The translations under genes were made by a program, and so were the position numbers. 38,845 bases of DNA from a candidate division WOR-3 bacterium (lineage in GTDB: Bacteria; Hydrothermota; Tepidihabitantia; Tepidihabitantales; Tepidihabitantaceae). Below, piece after piece: positions 24,160 through 32,371 of this stretch (positions within the stretch are counted from its first letter, which is position 1; the number at the start of each line of letters is the position of its first letter). The notes beneath the pieces are model-generated. The model was given only the letters and a program-made list of their open reading frames with translations. It was not told the DNA's origin and made no database searches. The stretch covers positions 1 to 38,845 of the forward strand of contig JBDRUF010000011.1 in NCBI GenBank assembly GCA_039801245.1, written 5' to 3'.

Positions 24160-26091
24160 CTACCTCAAGAACAAGAGAAGATAAAACAATACCGCACCTA
24201 AAAACACCCAGGAGAGATAAAGCGGCAGATTACCGGTGTGAATCCTTGATAACCCGAGCCCGAAGTAATAAATCAGTTTGCCGACAAACTCGGTGAGCGC
24301 AACCAGTGCTTTGTCAACACCCTCCCGGAAAATATAGCCGATAACCCGGAAAATGCCCACAAGCCAGTTGTAGATGTCAAAAGCCCCGCGCTCGCCAAAT
24401 ACCAAAAGTTCACCGATGATGGGCATATGCTTGACAGAAGAGTAGAATGCGGTTCCCGTGACCCGGCTCTCTTCTAAATCAAGAATCTTTTCACCACCAA
24501 CAAATGTCCTGCCAATAACCGGCTTGGCAACAGTTCCTAAAGAATAGAGAATCGCACCCAAGCCCAATGCCGCAACCAAAAGAAGTGTTGCCGGAATCGG
24601 ACTCCACATCCCGAAAAGGTTCAAATCATAAAACCCTAAGCCAGGAATAATAAGCCCCCTTAAAGGCACCTGATAGGCAAAAACACCTAAGACCACGCAA
24701 CCAAGCGCTAAAAGGAAAGAGGGGAGCCACATTGTCATACTCACCTCGCGCACCCGTTCAAGGTTTTCTGGTCTTTGACCAAGGAAAAGGGCATGAATCA
24801 TCTTGAGGAAAGAGGCGAGGGTTAACACACTACCCAAAAGCGCAGCAACCAGAAATATGGGGAAAAGCCGATTGCCCTCAGCGCCAACGCTTAAAACCCC
24901 CTGATAAACCATCCACTTGGAGAAAAAGCCGTTTAAAGGCGGCACCCCGGCAATCGCCATTGAACAGAGGAAGAATGAGATAAATGTTAAAGGCATCTGT
25001 TTTGCCACTCCACCCAACTTCTCCAGTTCATCGGTCTTTGCCCAGTGCTCAACCGCACCGGCAGAAAGGAAAAGACCGGTCTTGTAGATGGCATGATTGA
25101 GCATATGGAAAAGCCCGCCGGCAATGCCAACCGGAATACCGGTGCCAATCCCTAAAACCATATAACCCACCTGTGAGACCGCATGGAATGAGAGAAGTTT
25201 CATTGCCCTTTTCTGAACCAGTGCCATCATCACCGCAAAGAGAATTGTTGCCGCGCCGATTGCCATTAGAACATTACGCAGAACCATATTGCTGGAGATG
25301 TCAAACATATAGACCGAAACCCGGACTAAGAGATAGATGCCTAAGAGTTTATCAAGTGAAGCTGGAATGAGCGCCATCACCGGTGCGGGTGCGGTTTCAC
25401 CGGCAGTTGGAATCCAGGTGTGCAATGGCATCGCACCCGCTTTGGCAAGGGCGCCCGCAGCGAGGAGCACAAAGGCACTAATCATTGCCGGGTCATATAA
25501 GGGCATTGAAGCCCTGGGCGCCAGGTCAATCCAGCCACCGGCAACAAATGTCTTCACAATCAAAAGGACAATCCCCAAGAGCATCGCAAAGTCGGAGAGT
25601 CCAACAATGACCAGCGCCTTGCGTGCGGTCCTATAGGTATCCCCTTTACCGATTAAGAGAATCGCATATAAAATCAATAGGAGCGCACCCCAGAAGAAGA
25701 AAAGGGTTATTAGATTGGATGCCAGAACCACGCCGTTGGCAAAGGCAAGAATTAAGAGTGAATAGAGATAATAGCCACGGGTCCCTTCCCTTCCCCGCAT
25801 ATACCGGAAGGAATAGAAAATCACTAAAGTGGCAAATATGCTGACAAAGAGCAGAATAAATCCTGACAACTGGTCAAGCCGAAAACCAAGCGGGATACCG
25901 GCAATGTTTGCCAGTTGGAGTATTATCGGCTCACCGGTGCGAGAAACGAGGAAGAGCCTGATGGCATAATAGAGCGATGCAACCGTCCCGATGAAACTGA
26001 ACTCATTCCGCAATCTGCCGATAAGGTAACCCAATAATCCGGCTGCGGCTGGTATGAGGATTATCATGATAAACGGATGGGAAAACATCAT
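24160..26091 (-). CDS. NuoL/MrpA-like antiporter-type subunit with altered TM5 site
   Basis: The 643-residue protein has about 14 antiporter-type helices and a long C-terminal extension with two or three further helices, as in NuoL. Lysines of the ion path are present in LAKAGAMPLHTWIP, PASLDKLLGIYLL and LNHAIYKTGLFLSAG. The usual TM5 Trp-Glu is Trp-Gly (LFFFWGALLLI, residues 134-135), so the acidic partner of the TM7 Lys is missing. Start and stop overlap or abut neighbours (4-bp overlap upstream). It may act mainly as structure, or use another acidic residue. The family assignment is firm; the effect of the substitution is inference. Confidence 0.9.
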   Translation of the reverse strand: MMFSHPFIMIILIPAAAGLLGYLIGRLRNEFSFIGTVASLYYAIRLFLVSRTGEPIILQLANIAGIPLGFRLDQLSGFILLFVSIFATLVIFYSFRYMRGREGTRGYYLYSLLILAFANGVVLASNLITLFFFWGALLLILYAILLIGKGDTYRTARKALVIVGLSDFAMLLGIVLLIVKTFVAGGWIDLAPRASMPLYDPAMISAFVLLAAGALAKAGAMPLHTWIPTAGETAPAPVMALIPASLDKLLGIYLLVRVSVYMFDISSNMVLRNVLMAIGAATILFAVMMALVQKRAMKLLSFHAVSQVGYMVLGIGTGIPVGIAGGLFHMLNHAIYKTGLFLSAGAVEHWAKTDELEKLGGVAKQMPLTFISFFLCSMAIAGVPPLNGFFSKWMVYQGVLSVGAEGNRLFPIFLVAALLGSVLTLASFLKMIHALFLGQRPENLERVREVSMTMWLPSFLLALGCVVLGVFAYQVPLRGLIIPGLGFYDLNLFGMWSPIPATLLLVAALGLGAILYSLGTVAKPVIGRTFVGGEKILDLEESRVTGTAFYSSVKHMPIIGELLVFGERGAFDIYNWLVGIFRVIGYIFREGVDKALVALTEFVGKLIYYFGLGLSRIHTGNLPLYLSWVFLGAVLFYLLLFLR

Positions 26092-27305
26092 AACCCTCCC
26101 TCAAGAAACCGCACCGGCAGGAACCAGAAAATGCCAAAAATAACTGTAACTACTGCCATAATTATCACTAACGCAATTGACAGGGGCGGAATTCTATTAA
26201 AAGTGCTGTTTTGATAAGCCTTGCCAAGAAAGACCCGAGCATAAAGTCGGCTGAGATAAAGCATTGTAAAAAGAGCGGCAATAAGGGCTCCAATCCCTAA
26301 TAAGATATTTTTTTGCACCGCTCCGATTACCACCCCTATCTTGGCAAAAAATCCTATTGTTGGTGGTAAACCCATTATTGATAATACCAAGACCCCAGCC
26401 GCACCGGCAAGGGCAGGAGAGTTCTGGGCAAAACCGCCTAACTTCTCCAGTTCTCCGGTTCCCCTTGAGTCCTCAATCACACCGGCGGTGAAGAATAGCC
26501 CAGCTTTAGCGACCGCATGCGCCAAAACATATAAAAGTCCGCCCATTACTCCGTAATAACCGGCAACGGCAAATCCTAAGAATATGAAGCCCAGCTGACC
26601 AACAGTTGAATAGGCAAGGGTCTCTCTGATTGTTTTAGTCGTAAGTGCAACACCACCGGCGACAAGACCAGAAGCAACAGCCAGTGTTGCGCTCACAAGG
26701 AAAAAGGGTCCAGCGACCTTTACAGTCAATACAAACAATTTAAGGAACAGAACCAGACCGAGATTTTCTGCAACTCCAGAAAGAAGCGCACAGGCCGGTG
26801 CCGGTGCCTGGCGATATGCCTTTGGCAACCAGATGTATAAAGGAAGGGTTGCGGACTTAGCAAGAATACCTATAAGCACCAGAATCGCCGGGAAGAAGGG
26901 AAGTGGTTTGCCGGCAAGATCCTGAAGAGCCCAGCTCCCCTCTTGAATCTGAATCAAAACCAGGCCAATTAGCATTACTGCAGCAGCAGCAAAATTTATG
27001 TAAAGCGCCCACAACCCCGCCTCGACGCCTTCTTTATTACGGAAATAACTTACCAGCCGCCAGAGTGCAACTGTTGCCAGTTCCCAGAAAACAAATATCA
27101 AAAGCAAATCATGGGCAAAAACTACACCTAAACCAGCACCGACCAAGACAATTAGGAATATGTAGTACTCTCCGAGCCGCCCGTTGTTGCCTTTTATGCT
27201 TGTTATAGAATACAACAAAGCCATCAGCCCGATGAATACAAAAATCCCGGCAAAGAATAACTCCTGTCTGCCAATACCAAAACTGAACCAAGAACCGAAG
27301 TTCAT
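26088..27305 (-). CDS. NuoM/N-like antiporter-type subunit
   Basis: The 405-residue protein is a short antiporter-like subunit, like HyfF or NuoN in build, with 12-13 helices. The TM5 Glu is present (FVFWELATVAL, residue 75). So are the TM7 Lys (LAKSATLPLYIWLPKAY) and TM12 Lys (LAHAVAKAGLFFTAG). The TM8 region reads SGVAENLGLVLFLKL, where relatives usually have a Lys before the Gly; here the position is Asn or Glu. It overlaps both flanking genes by 4 bp. Together with MnhD and the NuoL-like protein this gives the complex three antiporter-type subunits. Confidence 0.88.
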   Translation of the reverse strand: MNFGSWFSFGIGRQELFFAGIFVFIGLMALLYSITSIKGNNGRLGEYYIFLIVLVGAGLGVVFAHDLLLIFVFWELATVALWRLVSYFRNKEGVEAGLWALYINFAAAAVMLIGLVLIQIQEGSWALQDLAGKPLPFFPAILVLIGILAKSATLPLYIWLPKAYRQAPAPACALLSGVAENLGLVLFLKLFVLTVKVAGPFFLVSATLAVASGLVAGGVALTTKTIRETLAYSTVGQLGFIFLGFAVAGYYGVMGGLLYVLAHAVAKAGLFFTAGVIEDSRGTGELEKLGGFAQNSPALAGAAGVLVLSIMGLPPTIGFFAKIGVVIGAVQKNILLGIGALIAALFTMLYLSRLYARVFLGKAYQNSTFNRIPPLSIALVIIMAVVTVIFGIFWFLPVRFLEGGL

Positions 27306-28492
27306 TTGAACCTCTCCCTAAGCCTTTCTGTCTTTTGCCAGGAGAGCCGTAAAAGTTCTTTGCCCGAGTATTTTAATTTCCCATCTTCAAAGGCTGCCAT
27401 CCGCTCGGTGCAACAGTAACAGGGGTCAACCGCCGCAAGGGTGAGCGCCGCATCGGCAATAGAACCACCCTTAACTGCCACAACATTCGAGGCGATGTTC
27501 ATATAACTGGGCGCCCTGATTTTATGCCGCAAAGGACGGTTAGAGCCATCAGAGCGAATGTAGTGGAATACCTCACCGCGCGGTGCCTCGGTTCTACCGA
27601 TGCCTTCACCTGGTGGAATTTCATCAATCCTTGTATCAATCGGTCCGTCAGGCAGGTTGCCCAGGCAACCCCGGATAATACGAATTGACTCAAAAATCTC
27701 AAGAAGTCTGACCTTGGCTTTGGCAAAGACATCACCTTCAGGTAAAACGACAACATTCCAGGGAATTTGGTCATAGGCGCAATGTGGATCATCCCTTCTG
27801 ACATCAATATCAACCCCCGAGGCTCTTGCAGTTGGACCAACGACCGACCAGGCAAGCGCCTGCTCTTTTGTAAGAACACCAACGCCCTCAAGCCGTGCCC
27901 TTATCACCGGGTCATCAAGAACCGCTTTTGTCAACATCAGCGTCTTCTTCTCCACCAAATCTAAGGCTGCCCTGATTTCCGGAATATATTCAGGTTTTAT
28001 ATCCCAGCGCACGCCACCAGGTTTGTTTGCTGCATAATGGTTGCGGTTCCCGGTAATCATCTCAAAAACCTGCAGAACATGCTCCCGATAGCGCCATGCC
28101 CACATCCACACCGTATTGTAACCGATGAAGTGCCCGGCAAGTCCAACCCAGAGAAGATGGGAGTGAATACGCTCAAGTTCGTGGATAATGCTCCGGATGT
28201 AATTTGCCCTTGGTGGCGGCTTGATGCCGGCACAATCTTCAATTGCCAAAACCGCTGCGAGTGGATGAGAATTAGAACAGATCCCGCAGATGCGCTCAAC
28301 TAAGAAAGGCACCTGTTCATAGGTCAGTTCCGGGGAGATGAACTCGTGCCCGCGATGGTTGTAGCCTAAATGAATCTCTAAGTCTACAACCGTTTCGCCT
28401 TCAACAATCAGTTTAAAGAACTCCGGCTCTTCCTGAAGTGGATGATAAGGACCAATTGGAACTATGCGCCTGGTCTTGGTTTCATCGCTCAT
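27302..28492 (-). CDS. Group 4 [NiFe] hydrogenase large subunit (NuoD-like)
   Basis: This 396-residue protein is the catalytic subunit. Both nickel-iron ligand pairs are intact: ERICGICSNSH (Cys69 and Cys72) and DPCYCCTER (Cys358 and Cys361), so H2 chemistry is expected. This separates it from complex I NuoD and from the sulfane reductase MBS, where the ligands are changed. Length and sequence fit membrane-bound energy-converting (group 4) enzymes. About 35 residues follow the second motif; whether this tail is cleaved on maturation is not evident. The start overlaps nuoC-like by 11 bp. Maturation genes (hyp) are not in the window. Confidence 0.95.
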   Translation of the reverse strand: MSDETKTRRIVPIGPYHPLQEEPEFFKLIVEGETVVDLEIHLGYNHRGHEFISPELTYEQVPFLVERICGICSNSHPLAAVLAIEDCAGIKPPPRANYIRSIIHELERIHSHLLWVGLAGHFIGYNTVWMWAWRYREHVLQVFEMITGNRNHYAANKPGGVRWDIKPEYIPEIRAALDLVEKKTLMLTKAVLDDPVIRARLEGVGVLTKEQALAWSVVGPTARASGVDIDVRRDDPHCAYDQIPWNVVVLPEGDVFAKAKVRLLEIFESIRIIRGCLGNLPDGPIDTRIDEIPPGEGIGRTEAPRGEVFHYIRSDGSNRPLRHKIRAPSYMNIASNVVAVKGGSIADAALTLAAVDPCYCCTERMAAFEDGKLKYSGKELLRLSWQKTERLRERFK

Positions 28493-28934
28493 GAGATTCG
28501 CTCCTGTTTTCGTAATCCCGGCGCAAAGGATAGCGGTCTGCTTCCCAGTTGGTATCCGAGGTTAAAAACGGCGTTAGGTTGGGATGTCCGACAAAATCTA
28601 TTCCAAGCAGTTCGTGCATCTCCCTTTCAATCCATTGTGCGGCTGGAAACCAGGCGCCCTGCGAATCAATCTTTGGGTCGTCCTTAGGTGCAAAAACCTT
28701 TAAGGTATAGATGGTACCAGTTTTATCCTCAGAAAAATGATAAAGAACCTCAAACCCATCCCGGGTATCAATACCTGTGCATATAGAAAGCCTCATTCCC
28801 AACTCTTTATGGAGGAATTGGGCTATCTTTGTTAGTTCTTCACGCGGAATGGTCAGATAAAGACGCCGTGGATTTTTCTCAAATACTTGAACCTCGGGGA
28901 AGCGTTCGCGGATAAGGATAAGTGAATTGCTCAT
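28482..28934 (-). CDS. NuoC-like 30-kDa subunit of the hydrogenase complex
   Basis: The 150-residue protein matches the NuoC/30-kDa family. Characteristic segments are LSICTGIDTRDGFEVLYHFSEDKTGTIYTLKVFAPKDDPKIDSQG, WIEREMHELLGIDFVGHPNL, and the C-terminal YPLRRDYE. It scaffolds the small and large subunits in the peripheral arm. Keeping it as a separate gene is like Ech/Mbh; in HycE/HyfG it is fused to the large subunit. It overlaps the small subunit gene by 4 bp. Confidence 0.92.
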   Translation of the reverse strand: MSNSLILIRERFPEVQVFEKNPRRLYLTIPREELTKIAQFLHKELGMRLSICTGIDTRDGFEVLYHFSEDKTGTIYTLKVFAPKDDPKIDSQGAWFPAAQWIEREMHELLGIDFVGHPNLTPFLTSDTNWEADRYPLRRDYENRSESHER

Positions 28935-29347
28935 AGCTTGCTCAATGCCTTTACAATTCCCATTATCATCGCCTCAGGTTTGGGCGGACAGCCTGGAATA
29001 TAGGCATTAACCGGGATGTATTTGTCATAAGGACCAACCGCATTGTAGGAATTGCGGAAGATATGGCAGTTACAGGCGCAAGTACCGATGGCAATCACGA
29101 GGCAGGGTTTTGGAGTCTGTTCATAAACTTCCAGGACCCTTGGCAACGACTTTCTATTAATCACACCAGTCACTAAAAGTGCATCCGCATGCCGAGGAGA
29201 ACCCACAAGAACCGCGCCAAACCGCTCCACATCATAGCGTGGGGTCAAAAGTTCCAGAATTTCAATATCACAGTTGTTACATGATGCCGCAGCGAGGTGG
29301 TAAACCCAAGGTGACTTCTTTAATCCCCAGACTCTTAAATCTTTCAT
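28931..29347 (-). CDS. Group 4 hydrogenase small subunit (NuoB-like)
   Basis: The 138-residue protein is the electron-transfer subunit that holds the single proximal [4Fe-4S] cluster. Ligand motifs are SCNNCDIE (Cys23, Cys26), GTCACNCHIF and PGCPPKPEA. The start at 29347 overlaps the NuoH-like stop by 4 bp; the longer open frame up to 29521 lies within that gene and is rejected. The short size is typical of Ech/Mbh-type small subunits. Confidence 0.94.
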   Translation of the reverse strand: MKDLRVWGLKKSPWVYHLAAASCNNCDIEILELLTPRYDVERFGAVLVGSPRHADALLVTGVINRKSLPRVLEVYEQTPKPCLVIAIGTCACNCHIFRNSYNAVGPYDKYIPVNAYIPGCPPKPEAMIMGIVKALSKL

Positions 29348-30300
29348 AAGCCAATAAATGCCAGAACCAAACCAACTATTCCTAATGGCGCAAGGATAAA
29401 CCAGAAAAATGTCAGCGCCTGATGAATGGTCAGGCGAGGGTTGGTATTTTTCATCAGGACAACTAAAACCACAATCAAGAGAAACTTGAGAATCGCCCAC
29501 CAGTCGCCAATACCACCCCACAACACCGTGAGAAGAAAGAGCGGCAGGAGGACAAACATCATTGCCCGGGTAATTCTGAAAGCGGCAAGGGGCGCACCTG
29601 AATACTCCACAATCACCCCAGACATAATCTCCTGCTCTGCCTCTGGTATATCAAACGGCACATAGCCCAATTTTGCCTGAATCACAAATAGGATAATAAT
29701 TGCCGCAATCACCCCGGAAATGGAATAGAGGAAAGGACCAAACTGTTGTTGATAGGCAATTAGTCCGCCGAGCCGCAGTGCGCTGGCAACATCCCATTTC
29801 TGCGCCACTTTGACAATTGGAACAAGTAATGCCAAGACAAACGGCAGTTCATAGCCAAGATAAAGTGTCATCTCCCTTGAGGCACCAACCGCCGCCACCG
29901 GATTCCTTGAGGCGGAGGCACCGATGATAAAGGCTAAAGGAACCAGGGCAAAGGAGTACAGGATTACGATGATATCGCCGACAAATGATGTCCTTTGCGC
30001 AACAACCACACCGAGGTTGCTATAGAAAAGCATAACCGCCACCAAACTCATTCCGGCGATCCCCACAAGGGGAGCAAAAAGGAACACCGTTCGTGCCGCA
30101 CCTGTGGGGACAATTGTCTGTTTTAACAAGAGTTTTAAAACATCGGCAAATGGCTGATAAAAAGGCGGACCTTTGCGCCACTGGACCCGGGCAGAAACAA
30201 ATCTATCAACCCAGGTGAGAACCAGACCAGCTGCCGGTACAACAATTACTGTTCCCACGAACGCAATCACCAGCCGCCAGCCTGAAAGCCAAGCGCTCAT
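29344..30300 (-). CDS. NuoH/HyfC/EchB-like membrane anchor subunit
   Basis: The 318-residue protein has about eight helices and joins the hydrogenase module to the ion-pumping arm. Recognisable segments are DRFVSARVQWRKGPPFYQPFADVLKLLLKQ and VPFDIPEAEQEIMSGVIVEYSGAPLAAFR, the latter being the strongly conserved NuoH acidic loop. It overlaps the preceding ferredoxin gene and the following small subunit by 4 bp each. Confidence 0.95.
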   Translation of the reverse strand: MSAWLSGWRLVIAFVGTVIVVPAAGLVLTWVDRFVSARVQWRKGPPFYQPFADVLKLLLKQTIVPTGAARTVFLFAPLVGIAGMSLVAVMLFYSNLGVVVAQRTSFVGDIIVILYSFALVPLAFIIGASASRNPVAAVGASREMTLYLGYELPFVLALLVPIVKVAQKWDVASALRLGGLIAYQQQFGPFLYSISGVIAAIIILFVIQAKLGYVPFDIPEAEQEIMSGVIVEYSGAPLAAFRITRAMMFVLLPLFLLTVLWGGIGDWWAILKFLLIVVLVVLMKNTNPRLTIHQALTFFWFILAPLGIVGLVLAFIGL

Positions 30301-30788
30301 ACTCGCCTCCAGAAAGGCATCCGTGCGCCTACACGCTTGCCTACCATTTGTTCCGGTAACTCCTTTTCTTCAATAAACTGCAGGGCACCGGTAGGACAGG
30401 TGGCAGCGCATCGCGGACCATCCTCGCGGTCATAGCAGAGGCTACATTTCTGCGCCATCCTTCTCAAAAGTTCCTTATCAAGGACACCAAATGGACAGGC
30501 AAGGATACAGGATTTGCAGCCAACACAGTGCAAAACCGACTTGACCACAATTCCCCGCTCCTCATCCTTCTTAATTACCTGAAATGGGCAGGCGGCAGCG
30601 CATAACGGCTCCTCACAATGACGGCAGGACAAAGGGATAAGCGCTGTCTCGCTAACCTCAGCATATCTAACCCGCGCCTCACCTTTGAACCGGCTCCGGC
30701 AGGCTGCCTCACATGCCCGACAGCCAATACAATAGTCCAAGCGGACAAAAAGCCTTTTCTTCTGTTGTTTTACACCTGCGCTCGCCAT
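30297..30788 (-). CDS. Four-cluster ferredoxin (HycB/CooF/DmsB-like)
   Basis: The 163-residue protein has four [4Fe-4S] motifs in the DMSO-reductase-B arrangement: CIGCRACEAACR, CRHCEEPLCAAACP, CVGCKSCILACP and CSLCYDREDGPRCAATCP. Such proteins pass electrons between a molybdopterin-family or other redox partner and a membrane hydrogenase, as HycB does in formate hydrogenlyase and CooF in CO-oxidising hydrogenases. It overlaps the end of the molybdopterin-family gene by 19 bp and precedes the NuoH-like gene, so it fits as an electronic bridge (inference). Confidence 0.9.
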   Translation of the reverse strand: MASAGVKQQKKRLFVRLDYCIGCRACEAACRSRFKGEARVRYAEVSETALIPLSCRHCEEPLCAAACPFQVIKKDEERGIVVKSVLHCVGCKSCILACPFGVLDKELLRRMAQKCSLCYDREDGPRCAATCPTGALQFIEEKELPEQMVGKRVGARMPFWRRV

Positions 30789-32371
30789 ATTTCAACCTTG
30801 GTTGGCGGAATTGTAACTATGCCACTCTTATCGTCAACTTCTACCGAAAACAGCGCCCGGTTTTTATGGTTATTAACGCCAATACTTACCACACCAGCCG
30901 GCACTCCTGACGTTGGGTCGCACTGAAACCTCAATTCACTTGTGGGGCTTTTTACCACAACCCATTCCCCCTCCTTAACATTAAGTTTGTTGGCATCACC
31001 CGGGTTAATACCAATTTTATCCTCTTGCTCAAAGAAACCGCCAACACCAAAAGCCTGCTTTTCCCCTAATAGGAAAAAGCCATCACCTTCAAAAGAGGGG
31101 ATGTTGTACTCGGCGGCAAACTGTAAAACTTCTGCTACAGAGAACCTTTTCCTTTCTGGTAAGGGAAGGGGTTGGATTTCTTTACCCGCAATCTTTTTTA
31201 CAATCTCGGCTAAAGATTTTGTCCCGCTCACCGGAGGGGCAAGCGGCTCCCGGTTCGCCTCTCCCCAGAGCGTCTCTGCCCTGCCCTTTTTTTCGTATTC
31301 GCTGGGCACAGGTAAAACCAGACCTGGTAATGGGTTCGCAGGGCGAAAGATGCTTGATGCCACCCGGAACCTAACATTCTTCATTTCAGGGAACACCTCA
31401 GGGTAGGAGTAAGGAAAAAGCCCACCAAACCAGAAAAGCATCTTGATTTTACCCTGGCTAATCTTTTCCCTTAACTTGCCAAAGGAAATTTTGCCCTCAG
31501 GAACCAGCGCCTCAGTAAAGCCGGTAAAGGGCTTGTTCGCCTTTAACGCCACCAGTTGCGCGCACAGGCTGTGTAAAAGGGGATTATACACCCTGCCCAA
31601 AAATGCCGAGGCGCCAACAAAACCGCTATTAGTGTTTTTAAGGATTTGCGCCGCCTGCTCAATAATACCACGCTGAACCCCGGAACGCTGAACACAATCA
31701 TCAATATTTATCCTTAAGTTCGGGTCTAAAATCCCGGCAATGGCAAGGAGGGCAAGGTATTCTCTCCCAGGTCTTACCTGAATAAATATATGGGCAAACC
31801 CTGCCTGTTTGGTTTTGATGGAGTCAATCACAATGAGCCGGCTGGTTTTCTCCGCATAGCGCGCCTCGAGCAGCGGTTTTGCTGCTACTGGTGAGGTGCT
31901 GAAGACATCACCAACAAGGATGGTTGCCCTTGAGGCGGTAATATCATCAAGTTTTGCCTGTTTTACACCCTCCAGTTGGTACCAGAAATAGTTGCTCGGC
32001 TCAAGATAGCCGCAGGCAATGCTTTCTATTCCTAAAGCCCCTGCCAAACCGTAAACAATTTTTATCTCCTCATCCTGTAATCCGCGGCTGTAAACAATCG
32101 CAATCTCCTCAGGCAAACACTGGGAGCGCCACTCCTTGATAAGACCAAAAGCCCTTTCCCAGTTTATCTCCTTGCCATCAAGAAGTGGATAACAGAGCCT
32201 TTTCGGATGGTCAATGACAATATTGGCGCTGTTTCCCCGCGGGCATAACCGACCGTGATTGGGCTCAACATCTGTTAAATATTCAATCCGGTACTGATAC
32301 CCATCATAACTGACACCCACACGGCAACCATTAAGGCAAAGCGGGCAAACAGTTTTCCTTAACTCGCTCAC
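30770..32371 (-). CDS. Short molybdopterin-oxidoreductase-family protein (FdhA/NuoG-like)
   Basis: The 533-residue protein has an N-terminal [4Fe-4S] site (Cys9, Cys12, Cys16, Cys43) with LCPRGNSAN, then a molybdopterin-oxidoreductase body and a C-terminal dinucleotide-binding domain (KIGINPGDANKLNVKEGEWVVV...GVVSIGVNNHK). It is shorter than typical FdhA (about 700 or more). The region where formate dehydrogenases have Sec/Cys followed by His reads IESIACGYLEPSNYF, so a Cys is nearby (Cys120) but the Cys-His pair is not evident. It may be a NuoG-like, non-catalytic electron relay, or an enzyme with an unknown substrate. It overlaps both neighbours by 4 and 19 bp. Confidence 0.75.
   Translation of the reverse strand: MSELRKTVCPLCLNGCRVGVSYDGYQYRIEYLTDVEPNHGRLCPRGNSANIVIDHPKRLCYPLLDGKEINWERAFGLIKEWRSQCLPEEIAIVYSRGLQDEEIKIVYGLAGALGIESIACGYLEPSNYFWYQLEGVKQAKLDDITASRATILVGDVFSTSPVAAKPLLEARYAEKTSRLIVIDSIKTKQAGFAHIFIQVRPGREYLALLAIAGILDPNLRINIDDCVQRSGVQRGIIEQAAQILKNTNSGFVGASAFLGRVYNPLLHSLCAQLVALKANKPFTGFTEALVPEGKISFGKLREKISQGKIKMLFWFGGLFPYSYPEVFPEMKNVRFRVASSIFRPANPLPGLVLPVPSEYEKKGRAETLWGEANREPLAPPVSGTKSLAEIVKKIAGKEIQPLPLPERKRFSVAEVLQFAAEYNIPSFEGDGFFLLGEKQAFGVGGFFEQEDKIGINPGDANKLNVKEGEWVVVKSPTSELRFQCDPTSGVPAGVVSIGVNNHKNRALFSVEVDDKSGIVTIPPTKVEIWRAQV

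Noticed and set aside
28931-29521. Longer start for the hydrogenase small subunit
   Set aside because: The extension lies wholly inside the NuoH-like gene; the 4-bp overlap start at 29347 fits the family N-terminus.
27302-30300. Reading the operon core as respiratory complex I
   Set aside because: The NuoD-like subunit has both CxxC [NiFe] motifs, and NuoE and NuoF are missing.
30770-32371. Naming the molybdopterin protein formate dehydrogenase
   Set aside because: It is short and the Sec/Cys-His active-site pair is not evident.
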